Origin: Candidatus Zixiibacteriota bacterium
GTDB taxonomy: Bacteria > RBG-13-66-14 > B26-G2 > WVWN01
DNA length: 34,763 nucleotides
Direction: 5' to 3'
NCBI GenBank assembly: GCA_030613505.1
Contig: JAUWLW010000032.1
Location: forward strand, 1-34,763
The notes under the pieces: generated by a model
The model's input: only the letters and a program-made list of their open reading frames with translations
What the model was told of the DNA's origin: nothing
Databases searched by the model: none
Made by a program: the position numbers and the translations under genes
In this document: positions 6,929 through 14,165 of the stretch, one piece after another
How the letters are laid out: each line of letters starts with the position of its first letter
Position numbering within the stretch: the stretch's first letter is position 1

Positions 6929-8512
6929 ATGCGTAGACTACTCATCGCGGCGGCGATAGCGCTCGCCGTTTCGGCTACGGCCGCCGAGAAGTACGACCTC
7001 GAGAAGGTCCGGGCCGACAACGAGCGGCTCATCCGGGAATGGTGCCAGGCCGGGTGGGACAACTCGGTCTACGGCAAGCCGGTCGACATTGCCGGCCTGT
7101 TGGAGAAGTACTCGTACCTCTCCGACGACCCGGGGCTGCTGGCTTTTTTGCGCGAGAAATGGACCACGGCCACGAACGCCGTCGAGGCGCGGCGCCTCCA
7201 ATACTTGTATCGCGACCTCGCCACTACGTACGAGGCGAAGCGCGTCGCCGCCATCGCGGACGAGATGGATAACCGCAGCGCCTCGGACCACGTTTGGGTA
7301 AAGGGCTTCGAGAAGCCGGTCGCGGTGCGGGATTTCTACCCCTTGTCGCGCGCCACCGACGACCCCGAAAAATACATGAACCTTTACTACGCCCGGTATA
7401 ATTACTCCATCAACGTCATGAACCCGCTCCGGCGCGAACGCCTCCGCGCGCACCACGAATCGACCCGCGCCGCCGGCTACGACAGCTACAGCGACTTCTA
7501 CTATCAGATGCTCGGCTACGAACCGGGGGTGCCGGCGGCGCAGGCGCGCAAGTTCCGCGACGCGACGTTCCCCACCTACAAAGAGCTCGTGACCGAGAGG
7601 TGCCGGGCGCTGTACGGCAAAGACCCCGCCGACACTCCCCCATGGGAATCGAAAAACATATACTGGGGTAAGGACTTCGACGCGTACTTCCCCAAGGAGA
7701 CGTTCCTCGAGTTCACGTACGGTTTCTTCGCCGGGATCGGCTTGGATATTCGAGACATGCCCAACGTTACCGTGGACGACGCGGACCGGCCCGAGAAAGA
7801 GGCCCGCGCGGCGTGCTGGGGATTCGACGCGCCCTCCGACGTACGCGTCAACCTGAAGCCGGCGGGGGGCGTCAACGACTACGAGGCCGCGTTCCACGAG
7901 TTCGGCCACGCCCTTCACCACGGCAACACCGACGCCGACCTCCCCTACGAGTTCCGCATGTTCGGCTCCAACGAGCTCACCGAGACGTACGCCATCTTCT
8001 TCGAACAGATGTTTAACAACCGCACGTTCCTGGCCGAGGAGCTCGGCATGCCGGAGGAAGTGATCGACGAATTCCTTAAATACAAGCTCATAACGGATAT
8101 GGGTGGGGCGCGCGGCATCGCCTTCGTCGTTTTTTACGACGAGGCGCTGCATTCAGGAAAGCTGGAAGACCCGCTCTCGTACTACGACGCCGAAGCCGAC
8201 AAGCAGCGGCTGTTCCCCAAGTACGCCGTCCGCGTCGAGGCCAATTATTTGGCGGTCGACGAGGGTTTCTACGCGTTGTACTATATGGCGGCTTTCTGCG
8301 CCGCGGCGCAGCTCCGAGCCAAGGTCGTCGAGGAGTTCGGCTCAAGGTGGTACAAAAACCCGGCCGCGGGCGAGTTCTTCAAAAATTTGTTCCGCCGGGG
8401 CGACAGCATAACCGTGACCGAGATGTTGCAGCATACCGGCTACCCTGAGGGTTTGAACCCGGACTATTTAATCGCCGAGTACCGGGCCCGTTACGACGCG
8501 CTTAAGGAGTAA
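6929..8512 (+). CDS. Secreted zinc metallopeptidase, M3/M2-like gluzincin
   Basis: A 527-residue protein with a signal peptide (MRRLLIAAAIALAVSATAA). AGGAG lies 6 bases before the ATG. It is mostly helical. The active site HEFGH is at 323-327 (His323, Glu324, His327); the third zinc ligand is probably Glu349 or Glu352 in the helix NELTETYAIFFE. The arrangement FHEFGHALHH, then a helix with E-T-Y-x-x-F-F-E, resembles oligopeptidases of family M3 and angiotensin-converting-enzyme-like M2 proteins. The length is slightly short of the usual 550-700 residues. It probably degrades peptides in the periplasm. It lies divergent from the secreted gene at 6742, with an intergenic stretch of 186 bases. 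Confidence 0.82.
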   Translation: MRRLLIAAAIALAVSATAAEKYDLEKVRADNERLIREWCQAGWDNSVYGKPVDIAGLLEKYSYLSDDPGLLAFLREKWTTATNAVEARRLQYLYRDLATTYEAKRVAAIADEMDNRSASDHVWVKGFEKPVAVRDFYPLSRATDDPEKYMNLYYARYNYSINVMNPLRRERLRAHHESTRAAGYDSYSDFYYQMLGYEPGVPAAQARKFRDATFPTYKELVTERCRALYGKDPADTPPWESKNIYWGKDFDAYFPKETFLEFTYGFFAGIGLDIRDMPNVTVDDADRPEKEARAACWGFDAPSDVRVNLKPAGGVNDYEAAFHEFGHALHHGNTDADLPYEFRMFGSNELTETYAIFFEQMFNNRTFLAEELGMPEEVIDEFLKYKLITDMGGARGIAFVVFYDEALHSGKLEDPLSYYDAEADKQRLFPKYAVRVEANYLAVDEGFYALYYMAAFCAAAQLRAKVVEEFGSRWYKNPAAGEFFKNLFRRGDSITVTEMLQHTGYPEGLNPDYLIAEYRARYDALKE

Positions 8513-8603
8513 CGTTACGATTCCGGGCGTGACGCGCCGGGCGTTACGGCGCCGCGCCGGACCGCCGTTAGTGCGATCGGCAACGTCCCAACGCCTTTTT
8601 TCG

Positions 8604-8632
8604 TTGACAAGCATATGCTTTGGAGTTAACAT
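8604..8632 (+). promoter_or_regulatory. Sigma70 promoter with palindromic spacer
   Basis: TTGACA (8604-8609), a 17-base spacer, then TAACAT (8627-8632). The spacer begins with the perfect 12-base palindrome AAGCATATGCTT (8609-8620), overlapping the last base of the -35, a typical position for a repressor site. Confidence 0.7.
8609..8620. promoter_or_regulatory. Palindrome, possible operator
   Basis: AAGCATATGCTT is a perfect 12-base inverted repeat within the promoter spacer. No regulator gene is adjacent, so the binding protein is unknown and chance is possible. Confidence 0.4.
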
Positions 8633-8648
8633 TTTTAAGCTAAATATT

Positions 8649-9035
8649 ATGAAACCCACCCTCGACGACCAGATAAAGCGCGAATTCATCGAGTACGTCG
8701 GCGTACCGATGAAGGCCGGCGAAATAACGATCGGTGCCAAGGAAGACGGGACCCCCATAACGCGGCCCTTCGACCTCATCTCCGAAGACCAATCCCTCGT
8801 GGCGTCGGTCCAGACCTCGTGCCTCCACCTCAGGTCGCGCCCGGGGCAGAAGGCGTACGGCAGCCTCTACCGCGTCATGGGCGCCATTCTATACCTTCAC
8901 CTCTGCAATAAATGCAGTGACCGCTACCTTATTATGAGCGACCGGGATATGTACGACGAGATCACCGAGGACTTCAGCAATATCTTCAAAGACATTAAAA
9001 TGCTCTTTTGGGACGATATCAAAAAGCAATCGTAA
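8649..9035 (+). CDS. Small protein of unknown function, 128 residues
   Basis: The ATG at 8649 follows the promoter at 8604-8632, giving a leader of only about 10 bases and no Shine-Dalgarno. An open frame continues upstream to 8529, but that part would overlap the promoter and has poor amino-acid content. The protein is soluble with one hydrophobic stretch (YRVMGAILYLHLC). The segment PFDLISEDQSLVASVQTS has the rhythm of the D...ExK strand pair of PD-(D/E)xK nucleases, but the Glu and Lys positions are Gln and Thr, so any relation would be to an inactive member. No family is firmly recognised. Confidence 0.65.
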   Translation: MKPTLDDQIKREFIEYVGVPMKAGEITIGAKEDGTPITRPFDLISEDQSLVASVQTSCLHLRSRPGQKAYGSLYRVMGAILYLHLCNKCSDRYLIMSDRDMYDEITEDFSNIFKDIKMLFWDDIKKQS

Positions 9036-9125
9036 TCCCCCGCCGCGGCGCCGAAATCGGCCTCCGCGCTCGGCACGAGTCAACCTCTCCATATCCCATA
9101 GCGAACCGTAACGAGGTCTAGCTCC

Positions 9126-10307
9126 ATAACTGATCTAATCTACCTCGACAACGCCGCAACGACCTTTCCGAAACCGGACGTCATGCACGACGCCGTGCAC
9201 GAGTTCTACAAAAACTACGGCGTCAACCCCGGCCGCACGGGCTGCGACCTGGCCCTCCACGCCGAGCAGATGATCCACGGTACGCGAAAGAAGCTCTCCG
9301 CTTTCTTCAACAAGAGCCTGGTCGAAGCGGGAAAGGAAAAAGACCCCAACCGCCTCGTCTTCACGGCGAACGCTACGATGGGCCTCAACCTGATCGTCAA
9401 CGGCATGGTCGGCCCGGGCGACCACGTCGTTACCACGATGGTGGAGCACAACTCCGTAATCCGTCCCGTCAACCACAAAGTCAAAGACGGCGCCGAAGCG
9501 ACGTACGTGGTGCCGGACGGCGAGGGATACGTCGACCCGGAGGATATCCGCAAGGCCGTAAAGAAGAACACCAAGCTCGTCGTCGTCAACCACGCTTCGA
9601 ACGTCACCGGCGTAGTGCAGGATATCGAAGCCATCGGCGTCGTATGCCGCGAGGAAGGCGTGCCGTTCGCGGTCGACACCGCCCAAAGCGGCGGCGTATT
9701 ACCCATCGATATGACAGCGTGGAACATAAGCTTCGTCGCCTTCACCGGCCACAAGGGGCTCTTCGGTCCCACCGGAACCGGCGGCGTGTGCGTGGCCGAC
9801 GACGCCGAGATAAGGGGCACGGTCTACGGCGGCACCGGCGTGCGGAGCGCCCACCCGTACCACCTGGAGGAGTATCCGTACCGGCTCGAGGCCGGGACGC
9901 TGAACTCGGCGGGAATCGCGGGCATGTCCGCGGGCCTCGACTGGGTCCTCGAGAAAGGGCTCGAGGCCATCCACGCCCACGAGATGGACCTTCTGGCAAA
10001 ACTGCAAGACGGCTTGTCCCTAATCAAGGGCGTCAAGATCTGGGGAACGAAGAACCTCGAGCGGCGGGTTGCGACGATGTCGGTGACGGTGGCCAACTAC
10101 GACGCGGGCGACGTCGGCACCATCCTCGACGTAGACTACGGGATTTTAACCCGCACCGGCCTGCACTGCGCGCCGCTCATCCACGAACATCACGGCTCCG
10201 CCCCGCGCGGCACGGTGCGTTTTTCCGTCGGCCCCTTTAACGCCGAAGAACACGTCGAGGCCGCGGTCAAGGCCGTGGCCGAGGTCGCCGCGGACCGCCC
10301 CGCGTAA
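9126..10307 (+). CDS. Cysteine desulfurase (class V aminotransferase, SufS-like), apparent ATA start
   Basis: PLP enzyme that releases sulfur from cysteine as an enzyme persulfide. The family's N-terminus (IYLDNAATTFPKP) is encoded at 9138-9176, but no ATG, GTG, TTG or CTG lies between the in-frame TAG at 9099 and that block. The natural start is ATA at 9126, with GAGG at 9113-9116 upstream, giving MTDLIYLDN and 393 residues. The first canonical start, ATG at 9183, would delete the conserved block. On the long numbering, the PLP lysine is Lys210 (TGHKGLFGPTG) and the sulfur-carrying Cys is Cys348 (TGLHCAP). The subtype resembles the 'cysteine desulfurase family protein' group. It heads a cluster with dsrC and DsrMK-like genes, suggesting it feeds sulfur to DsrC. 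Confidence 0.88.
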   Translation: MTDLIYLDNAATTFPKPDVMHDAVHEFYKNYGVNPGRTGCDLALHAEQMIHGTRKKLSAFFNKSLVEAGKEKDPNRLVFTANATMGLNLIVNGMVGPGDHVVTTMVEHNSVIRPVNHKVKDGAEATYVVPDGEGYVDPEDIRKAVKKNTKLVVVNHASNVTGVVQDIEAIGVVCREEGVPFAVDTAQSGGVLPIDMTAWNISFVAFTGHKGLFGPTGTGGVCVADDAEIRGTVYGGTGVRSAHPYHLEEYPYRLEAGTLNSAGIAGMSAGLDWVLEKGLEAIHAHEMDLLAKLQDGLSLIKGVKIWGTKNLERRVATMSVTVANYDAGDVGTILDVDYGILTRTGLHCAPLIHEHHGSAPRGTVRFSVGPFNAEEHVEAAVKAVAEVAADRPA

Positions 10308-10341
10308 TCGCAACCTCTAACATTAGCGCCGGAACGATTAT

Positions 10342-10665
10342 ATGACAGAGCACAAGATACAGGTAGGCGACGCCGACGTCGAATTCGACCAGGACGGCTT
10401 CATGCTCGAGCCCGGGCTGTGGAACGACGCCGTCGCCCGCGCCATCGGGCGGGAAGAGGACATCGACGAGATGTCCGAAGACCACTGGAGTATCGTCAAC
10501 TTCATCCGCGAGTACTGGAAGGAGCACGACCTCGCGCCTCCCGTCCGCCTCATCTGCCAGCAATGCGAGGTGAGCGTACGCCAAATTTATAAACTTTTTA
10601 CGGCCGGCCCCGCACGGGGGGCGTGCCGCGTAGCCGGCCTACCCAAACCCGACGGGTGCGTGTAG
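10342..10665 (+). CDS. dsrC: DsrC/TusE-family sulfur carrier with both redox cysteines
   Basis: A 107-residue cytoplasmic protein. Family features include the central helical block EDHWSIVNFIREYW, PPVRLICQ and the flexible C-terminal arm ACRVAGLPKPDGCV. The arm carries Cys95 and the penultimate Cys106, spaced by 10 residues. Presence of both cysteines is the hallmark of true DsrC, which forms an intramolecular trisulfide, rather than single-cysteine TusE. In sulfur-metabolising organisms DsrC trisulfide is reduced by membrane DsrMK. Here DsrMK-like genes follow directly (gaps of 19 and 4 bases), and a cysteine desulfurase precedes. No DsrAB is in view, so the sulfur may come from cysteine. 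Confidence 0.92.
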   Translation: MTEHKIQVGDADVEFDQDGFMLEPGLWNDAVARAIGREEDIDEMSEDHWSIVNFIREYWKEHDLAPPVRLICQQCEVSVRQIYKLFTAGPARGACRVAGLPKPDGCV

Positions 10666-10684
10666 GTACCGCGAATAATACCCG

Positions 10685-11314
10685 ATGTTGGTAATCGAAC
10701 GAATCGTCGCCGCGGCTAGCTTGGCCTGGGCCGCGGCCTTACTTCTGGCGCAGCTCCTGACGGCCTGGGGCGGCGGCCGCAAAGATTACAGCGTACGCGC
10801 CGGAAGCCCCGGCCGCGCCGTCCTGTTCAACTTGACCGCGGCGATGGCGCCCGCCCACAAGGAGGCCGCGCGCCTTCACCCGGGGAAATTCGCCGTCGGC
10901 GTCGCGCTGCACGTCGGCGTGGCCGTCGCCGTCGTCGAGGCGCTAGTCGCGATGGTCAAGCCGGAGGCGGCGCCGCTCTGGCCGGCCGCCGCCGGCACGC
11001 TGGCGGCGTTGTCCGTCGCCGCGGGCCTGTACCTGCTGGTGCGTCGGGCGGTATCGAGGACGCTGCGCGCTATGAGCTGCCCCGACGACTACGTCGCCGC
11101 CGCCGTCACTTCCGGTTTCATCCTCGCCGCCGCGCTCTACGGATTCGGCGTACTGGCCACGTCGCCGTTTTTGATATTCACGGCCGTTACGTTCTTCTAC
11201 CTGCCACTCGGGAAACTCCGCCACGCGCTCTTCTGCCCCGTCTCGCGGGTGGACCTGGGCCGGCGGCTGGGATACCGCGGGACGTACCCCACGCTCCGCG
11301 GCACGAAATCATAA
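10685..11314 (+). CDS. DsrM/NarI-like cytochrome b membrane subunit
   Basis: A 209-residue integral membrane protein with about five transmembrane helices (near 5-27, 70-91, 98-118, 138-157 and 161-178). Histidines at 58, 65, 76 and 180 are candidate haem b ligands; those in the HVGVAV helix and in GKLRH near the end match positions used by DsrM/NarI-type subunits. The family passes electrons between the quinone pool and a partner iron-sulfur protein, here encoded 4 bases downstream. It could equally be called TmcC-like. There is no good Shine-Dalgarno before the ATG, so coupling to upstream translation is possible. Confidence 0.75.
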   Translation: MLVIERIVAAASLAWAAALLLAQLLTAWGGGRKDYSVRAGSPGRAVLFNLTAAMAPAHKEAARLHPGKFAVGVALHVGVAVAVVEALVAMVKPEAAPLWPAAAGTLAALSVAAGLYLLVRRAVSRTLRAMSCPDDYVAAAVTSGFILAAALYGFGVLATSPFLIFTAVTFFYLPLGKLRHALFCPVSRVDLGRRLGYRGTYPTLRGTKS

Positions 11315-11318
11315 GGAA

Positions 11319-12647
11319 ATGTCGGAAAAAGAACAAGACGAAAGCACGGCCGCGCGGGTTTCGGACCCGGCCGAAGTCGCGAGGATGGCGCGCGAGGCAC
11401 TTCGGAGCGCCGCGCGGGGGTTGGCCGCCTACCACTTCGACGCCTGCGTCAGGTGCGGCCTGTGCGGCGAGAGCTGCCACATCTACAAAACGGACCCCGT
11501 GCCGGAGAACCTGCCGGGGGCCAAAGCCGCCAAGGTCGCGAGCTTCTTCCGCCGCTACCACACCGCGTTGGGAAGGATAGCGCCGTTTCTGGTCGGCGCC
11601 CGGGCCCTGACGCCGGCGGCCCTGGACGAGCTCGTGGAGGCGGCCTACGGCCGCTGCACCGCCTGCGGCCGCTGCGGCCTGAACTGCTCCGTGGGCACGG
11701 ACGTGGGCGCGATAATGCGGGCGGGGCGAAACGTCCTGGCCGCGGCGGGAAAGGTGCCGCCGAACCTGCAAGCGGTGGTCGACAATCAACTCGAGACCGG
11801 CAACCAGATGGCCATACCGCCCGAGGAGCTCCGCGATACGGCGGCCTGGATCTCCGACGACCTCCGCCTAGAGATGGGCGACGACGACGCGAAGGTACAC
11901 GTCGACGAGCCGGGAAAGCGCGTCGTCTACCTCGTCAACCCGCGGGAAGTCAAGTTCTTCCCGCTGTCTCTCATGGCCGCCGCCGGCGTCTTCCACGCCG
12001 CCGGCGAGCGCTGGACCATGTCGAGCAGGTTCTACGACGTGACCAACTACGGCCTATACTCGGGCGACGACCCCGCCGCGGCAGCGATAACCAAGCAGGC
12101 GGTAGAAGAAGCGGAGCGGCTCGGCGCCGACGAGATAGTCCTCTCGGAATGCGGCCACGGCTTCCGCTCGTTCCGCTGGGAGGGTCCCAACTGGCTGGGC
12201 GAGAAATACGCGGTGCCGATGCGGAGCGTATTGGAGCTTCTGCTGGAATACGTACGAGAAGGCCGGATACGGGTGGACCCGGCAAAGAACCCGGCTCGAG
12301 TGACGCTCCACGACCCCTGCAACCTGGTGCGGTGGGGCGGCATCGTCGAGCCGCAGCGGGAGATTCTACGGCGGGTTACGAGCGACTTCGTCGAGATGGT
12401 CCCGAACCGCGAGCAGAACTTCTGCTGCGGCGGCGGCGGCGGGATGCTCTCCATGAGCGAGTACGGCGACCGCCGCGTGGCCTCGGGCGAGGTCAAGGCG
12501 GAACAGATCCGCGCCACCGGCGCCAAGATAGTCGCCGCGCCCTGCCACAACTGCGCCGACCAATTGCTCGACCTCAACAAGAAGTACCGACTCGGCGTCG
12601 AAATTAAGGCCGTGGTCGAGTTGGTATACGAGGCGCTGGTTTTGTAA
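11319..12647 (+). CDS. DsrK/HdrD-like iron-sulfur protein with CCG domain
   Basis: A 442-residue protein. Two [4Fe-4S] ferredoxin motifs lie near the N-terminus: Cys43, 46, 49, 53 and Cys113, 116, 119, 123. A degenerate first CCG element follows (SECGH, Cys278). A complete CCG domain comes next: Cys334, the pair Cys369-Cys370 in FCCGGGGG, and Cys409-x-x-Cys412. CCG domains hold the non-cubane cluster that reduces disulfides in HdrB/HdrD and, in DsrK, acts on the DsrC trisulfide. With the DsrM-like protein and DsrC upstream, this forms a minimal DsrMK-DsrC module without the periplasmic DsrJ/O or DsrP. TmcB is an alternative name for related proteins. It ends at the terminator at 12674. Confidence 0.85.
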   Translation: MSEKEQDESTAARVSDPAEVARMAREALRSAARGLAAYHFDACVRCGLCGESCHIYKTDPVPENLPGAKAAKVASFFRRYHTALGRIAPFLVGARALTPAALDELVEAAYGRCTACGRCGLNCSVGTDVGAIMRAGRNVLAAAGKVPPNLQAVVDNQLETGNQMAIPPEELRDTAAWISDDLRLEMGDDDAKVHVDEPGKRVVYLVNPREVKFFPLSLMAAAGVFHAAGERWTMSSRFYDVTNYGLYSGDDPAAAAITKQAVEEAERLGADEIVLSECGHGFRSFRWEGPNWLGEKYAVPMRSVLELLLEYVREGRIRVDPAKNPARVTLHDPCNLVRWGGIVEPQREILRRVTSDFVEMVPNREQNFCCGGGGGMLSMSEYGDRRVASGEVKAEQIRATGAKIVAAPCHNCADQLLDLNKKYRLGVEIKAVVELVYEALVL

Positions 12648-12673
12648 CAAGGCCGAAATTGGAATAAAAAACG

Positions 12674-12693
12674 GCGGCCCTGCGGCCGCTTTT
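12674..12693 (+). terminator. Terminator of the dsr-like cluster
   Basis: GCGGCC-CTGC-GGCCGC followed by TTTT, with a matching A run just upstream. It lies 27 bases after the DsrK-like stop. Confidence 0.75.
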
Positions 12694-12710
12694 CCTATTC
12701 AGGCAAAACC

Positions 12711-12758
12711 CTAAAGTTCCTTCTCGTAAATCCTGTATCTCTTATACGGCCGCGCCGC
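12711..12758 (-). pseudogene. Relic of the 3' end of a third GNAT-like paralog
   Basis: Read on the minus strand, this encodes AARPYKRYRIYEKEL and then TAG. It matches the C-terminus of the gene at 14166 (GGRPYKRYRIYEKEI) at the protein level, and closely in DNA over about 37 bases. No reading frame continues upstream, so only the last 15 codons survive. Together with the living paralogs at 12872 and 14166, it points to past duplication and deletion at this locus. Confidence 0.7.
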
Positions 12759-12871
12759 CCGGAATTCGTTGTGGACGGCTGGCGGGAGATAATATATATT
12801 GGAGAGTTAAGAGAGACGTCGGGATGCGGGGCGAGCGACGCGGAAGGACACCCCCGGCCGGGTAGGAGCAC

Positions 12872-13990
12872 ATGGACGTGCAAATACAACAGGTCACGGG
12901 CGGTAGAGAATTAAAGAAGTTTATTTACCTGCCCGCGCGGATCCATCGCGATCACGCGATGTGGGTTCCGCCAATCTACGCGGACGAGCGGCGCTTCTTC
13001 AACCCCCGTAAAAACCGGGCGTTCTCCTACTGCGAGGCGACGCTCGGGCTGGCGTACCGCGGCACGCGTCTCTCCGGAAGGATCATGGGCATCATCAACA
13101 CGCGAAGTAACGACCTCCGCGGCGAAAGGAACGCCCGATTTAGTTGCCTCGAGTGTTTCGAAGACGAAGAGGTCGCCCACCTCCTGCTGGATTACGTGGA
13201 GGCGTGGGCCCGCGATAAAGGAATGGACAAGCTCGTCGGGCCTTTGGGTTTTACCGAGCAAGACCCCGAAGGTTTTCTGGTGGAAGGATTCGAATACGAG
13301 CCCACGATCGCCACCTACTATAACTTCGAATACATCCCTCGCTTCCTACTGTCTAAAGGGTATACCAAAGAGGTGGACTACGTCGTCTACAGGGTAAAAA
13401 TCTTCGACGAAATCCCCGAATTCTATCAGAAGATCTACGACCGCGTTCTGGCGCGGGGTAAATTTTCGGTGGTCGAGTTCACCAAAAGAAAAAAATTTAA
13501 ACCGTACATCCTACCGATTCTCCGCCTCATGAACGAAACATTCAACGATCTATACGGCTATACGGCCCTCGACGAGGCCGAAATGGCCAGCTTAGCCAAA
13601 CAGTACCTCCCGGTAATAGACCCGCGGTTCGTCAAAGTGATCGCTGAAGACGAAAGGGTCATCGCCTTTGTTTTAGGTATCCCGAATATGAGCGAGGGGA
13701 TACGCCGGGCAAAGGGACGCCTTTTCCCGTTCGGGGTATTCAAAATAATGCGGGCGGCTAAAAAGACGAAACAGCTCGACTTGTTACTGGGCGGGATTAA
13801 GCAAGAATACCGGGGAAAAGGCTTGGATGTGTTAATGGGTACGGCGATGATGCGCTCCGCCAAGAACGGCGGGTTCGCACACATGGATTCGCATCACGAA
13901 ATGGAAACGAACGTTAAAATGCGCGCCGAGATGGAGCGGCTGGGAGGGGAACTTTATAAGCGATACCGTGTCTTTCAAAAGAAACTTTGA
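12872..13990 (+). CDS. GNAT-like acyltransferase-family protein, paralog of 14166-15278
   Basis: A 372-residue soluble protein. Near the N-terminus is the family block FIYLPARIHRDHAMWVPPI..DE..FFNP.KN, followed by a GNAT-like core (SGRIMGIIN) and KLVGPLGFTEQDPEGFLVEGFEYEP. It ends in YKRYRVFQKKL. The layout is the same as the gene at 14166, but divergence is large, for example NFEYIPRFLLSKGY where the other has NPPYYATLAEEYGF. It therefore probably has a different substrate. AGGAG lies 3 bases before the ATG. In other bacteria this uncharacterised family sits next to serine-palmitoyltransferase-like genes, as here. The promoter is unclear; AT-rich boxes lie at about 12790-12800. It ends at the terminator at 14046. 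Confidence 0.75.
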   Translation: MDVQIQQVTGGRELKKFIYLPARIHRDHAMWVPPIYADERRFFNPRKNRAFSYCEATLGLAYRGTRLSGRIMGIINTRSNDLRGERNARFSCLECFEDEEVAHLLLDYVEAWARDKGMDKLVGPLGFTEQDPEGFLVEGFEYEPTIATYYNFEYIPRFLLSKGYTKEVDYVVYRVKIFDEIPEFYQKIYDRVLARGKFSVVEFTKRKKFKPYILPILRLMNETFNDLYGYTALDEAEMASLAKQYLPVIDPRFVKVIAEDERVIAFVLGIPNMSEGIRRAKGRLFPFGVFKIMRAAKKTKQLDLLLGGIKQEYRGKGLDVLMGTAMMRSAKNGGFAHMDSHHEMETNVKMRAEMERLGGELYKRYRVFQKKL

Positions 13991-14045
13991 GATACCCTTG
14001 CTATATTCAAGATCTCACGAACGGCCAAACCAGGGTTTAAAAGAT

Positions 14046-14074
14046 GCGCCGGGGCGCGTACCGGCGCTTTTATT
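14046..14074 (+). terminator. Terminator of the GNAT-like gene at 12872
   Basis: GCGCCGG (14046-14052) pairs with CCGGCGC (14061-14067), followed by TTTTATT. Confidence 0.75.
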
Positions 14075-14116
14075 GCATCTTCTCGGTAATCCCCTCCCTC
14101 GCCGCTCCGCGCAAAT

Positions 14117-14142
14117 TAAAAAAAGCGCCCCTTACCGCCTTT
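14117..14142 (-). terminator. Possible terminator of the minus-strand lipid operon
   Basis: On the minus strand, AAAGGCG and CGCTTT flank about 8 bases, with one bulged G, followed by a T7 run. It is a weak stem in the right place. Confidence 0.4.
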
Positions 14143-14165
14143 ATAAAAACACACGCCGACCCCCC

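Noticed and set aside
6938-8152. A 404-codon open frame antisense to the HExxH peptidase
   Set aside because: The peptidase on the plus strand has a signal peptide, active site and Shine-Dalgarno. The antisense protein is low-complexity and Arg/Val-rich, as expected from GC-rich codon mirroring.
8513-8600. A GC-rich hairpin after the peptidase gene
   Set aside because: The stem is imperfect and lacks a T run at the right distance, so I did not call a terminator.
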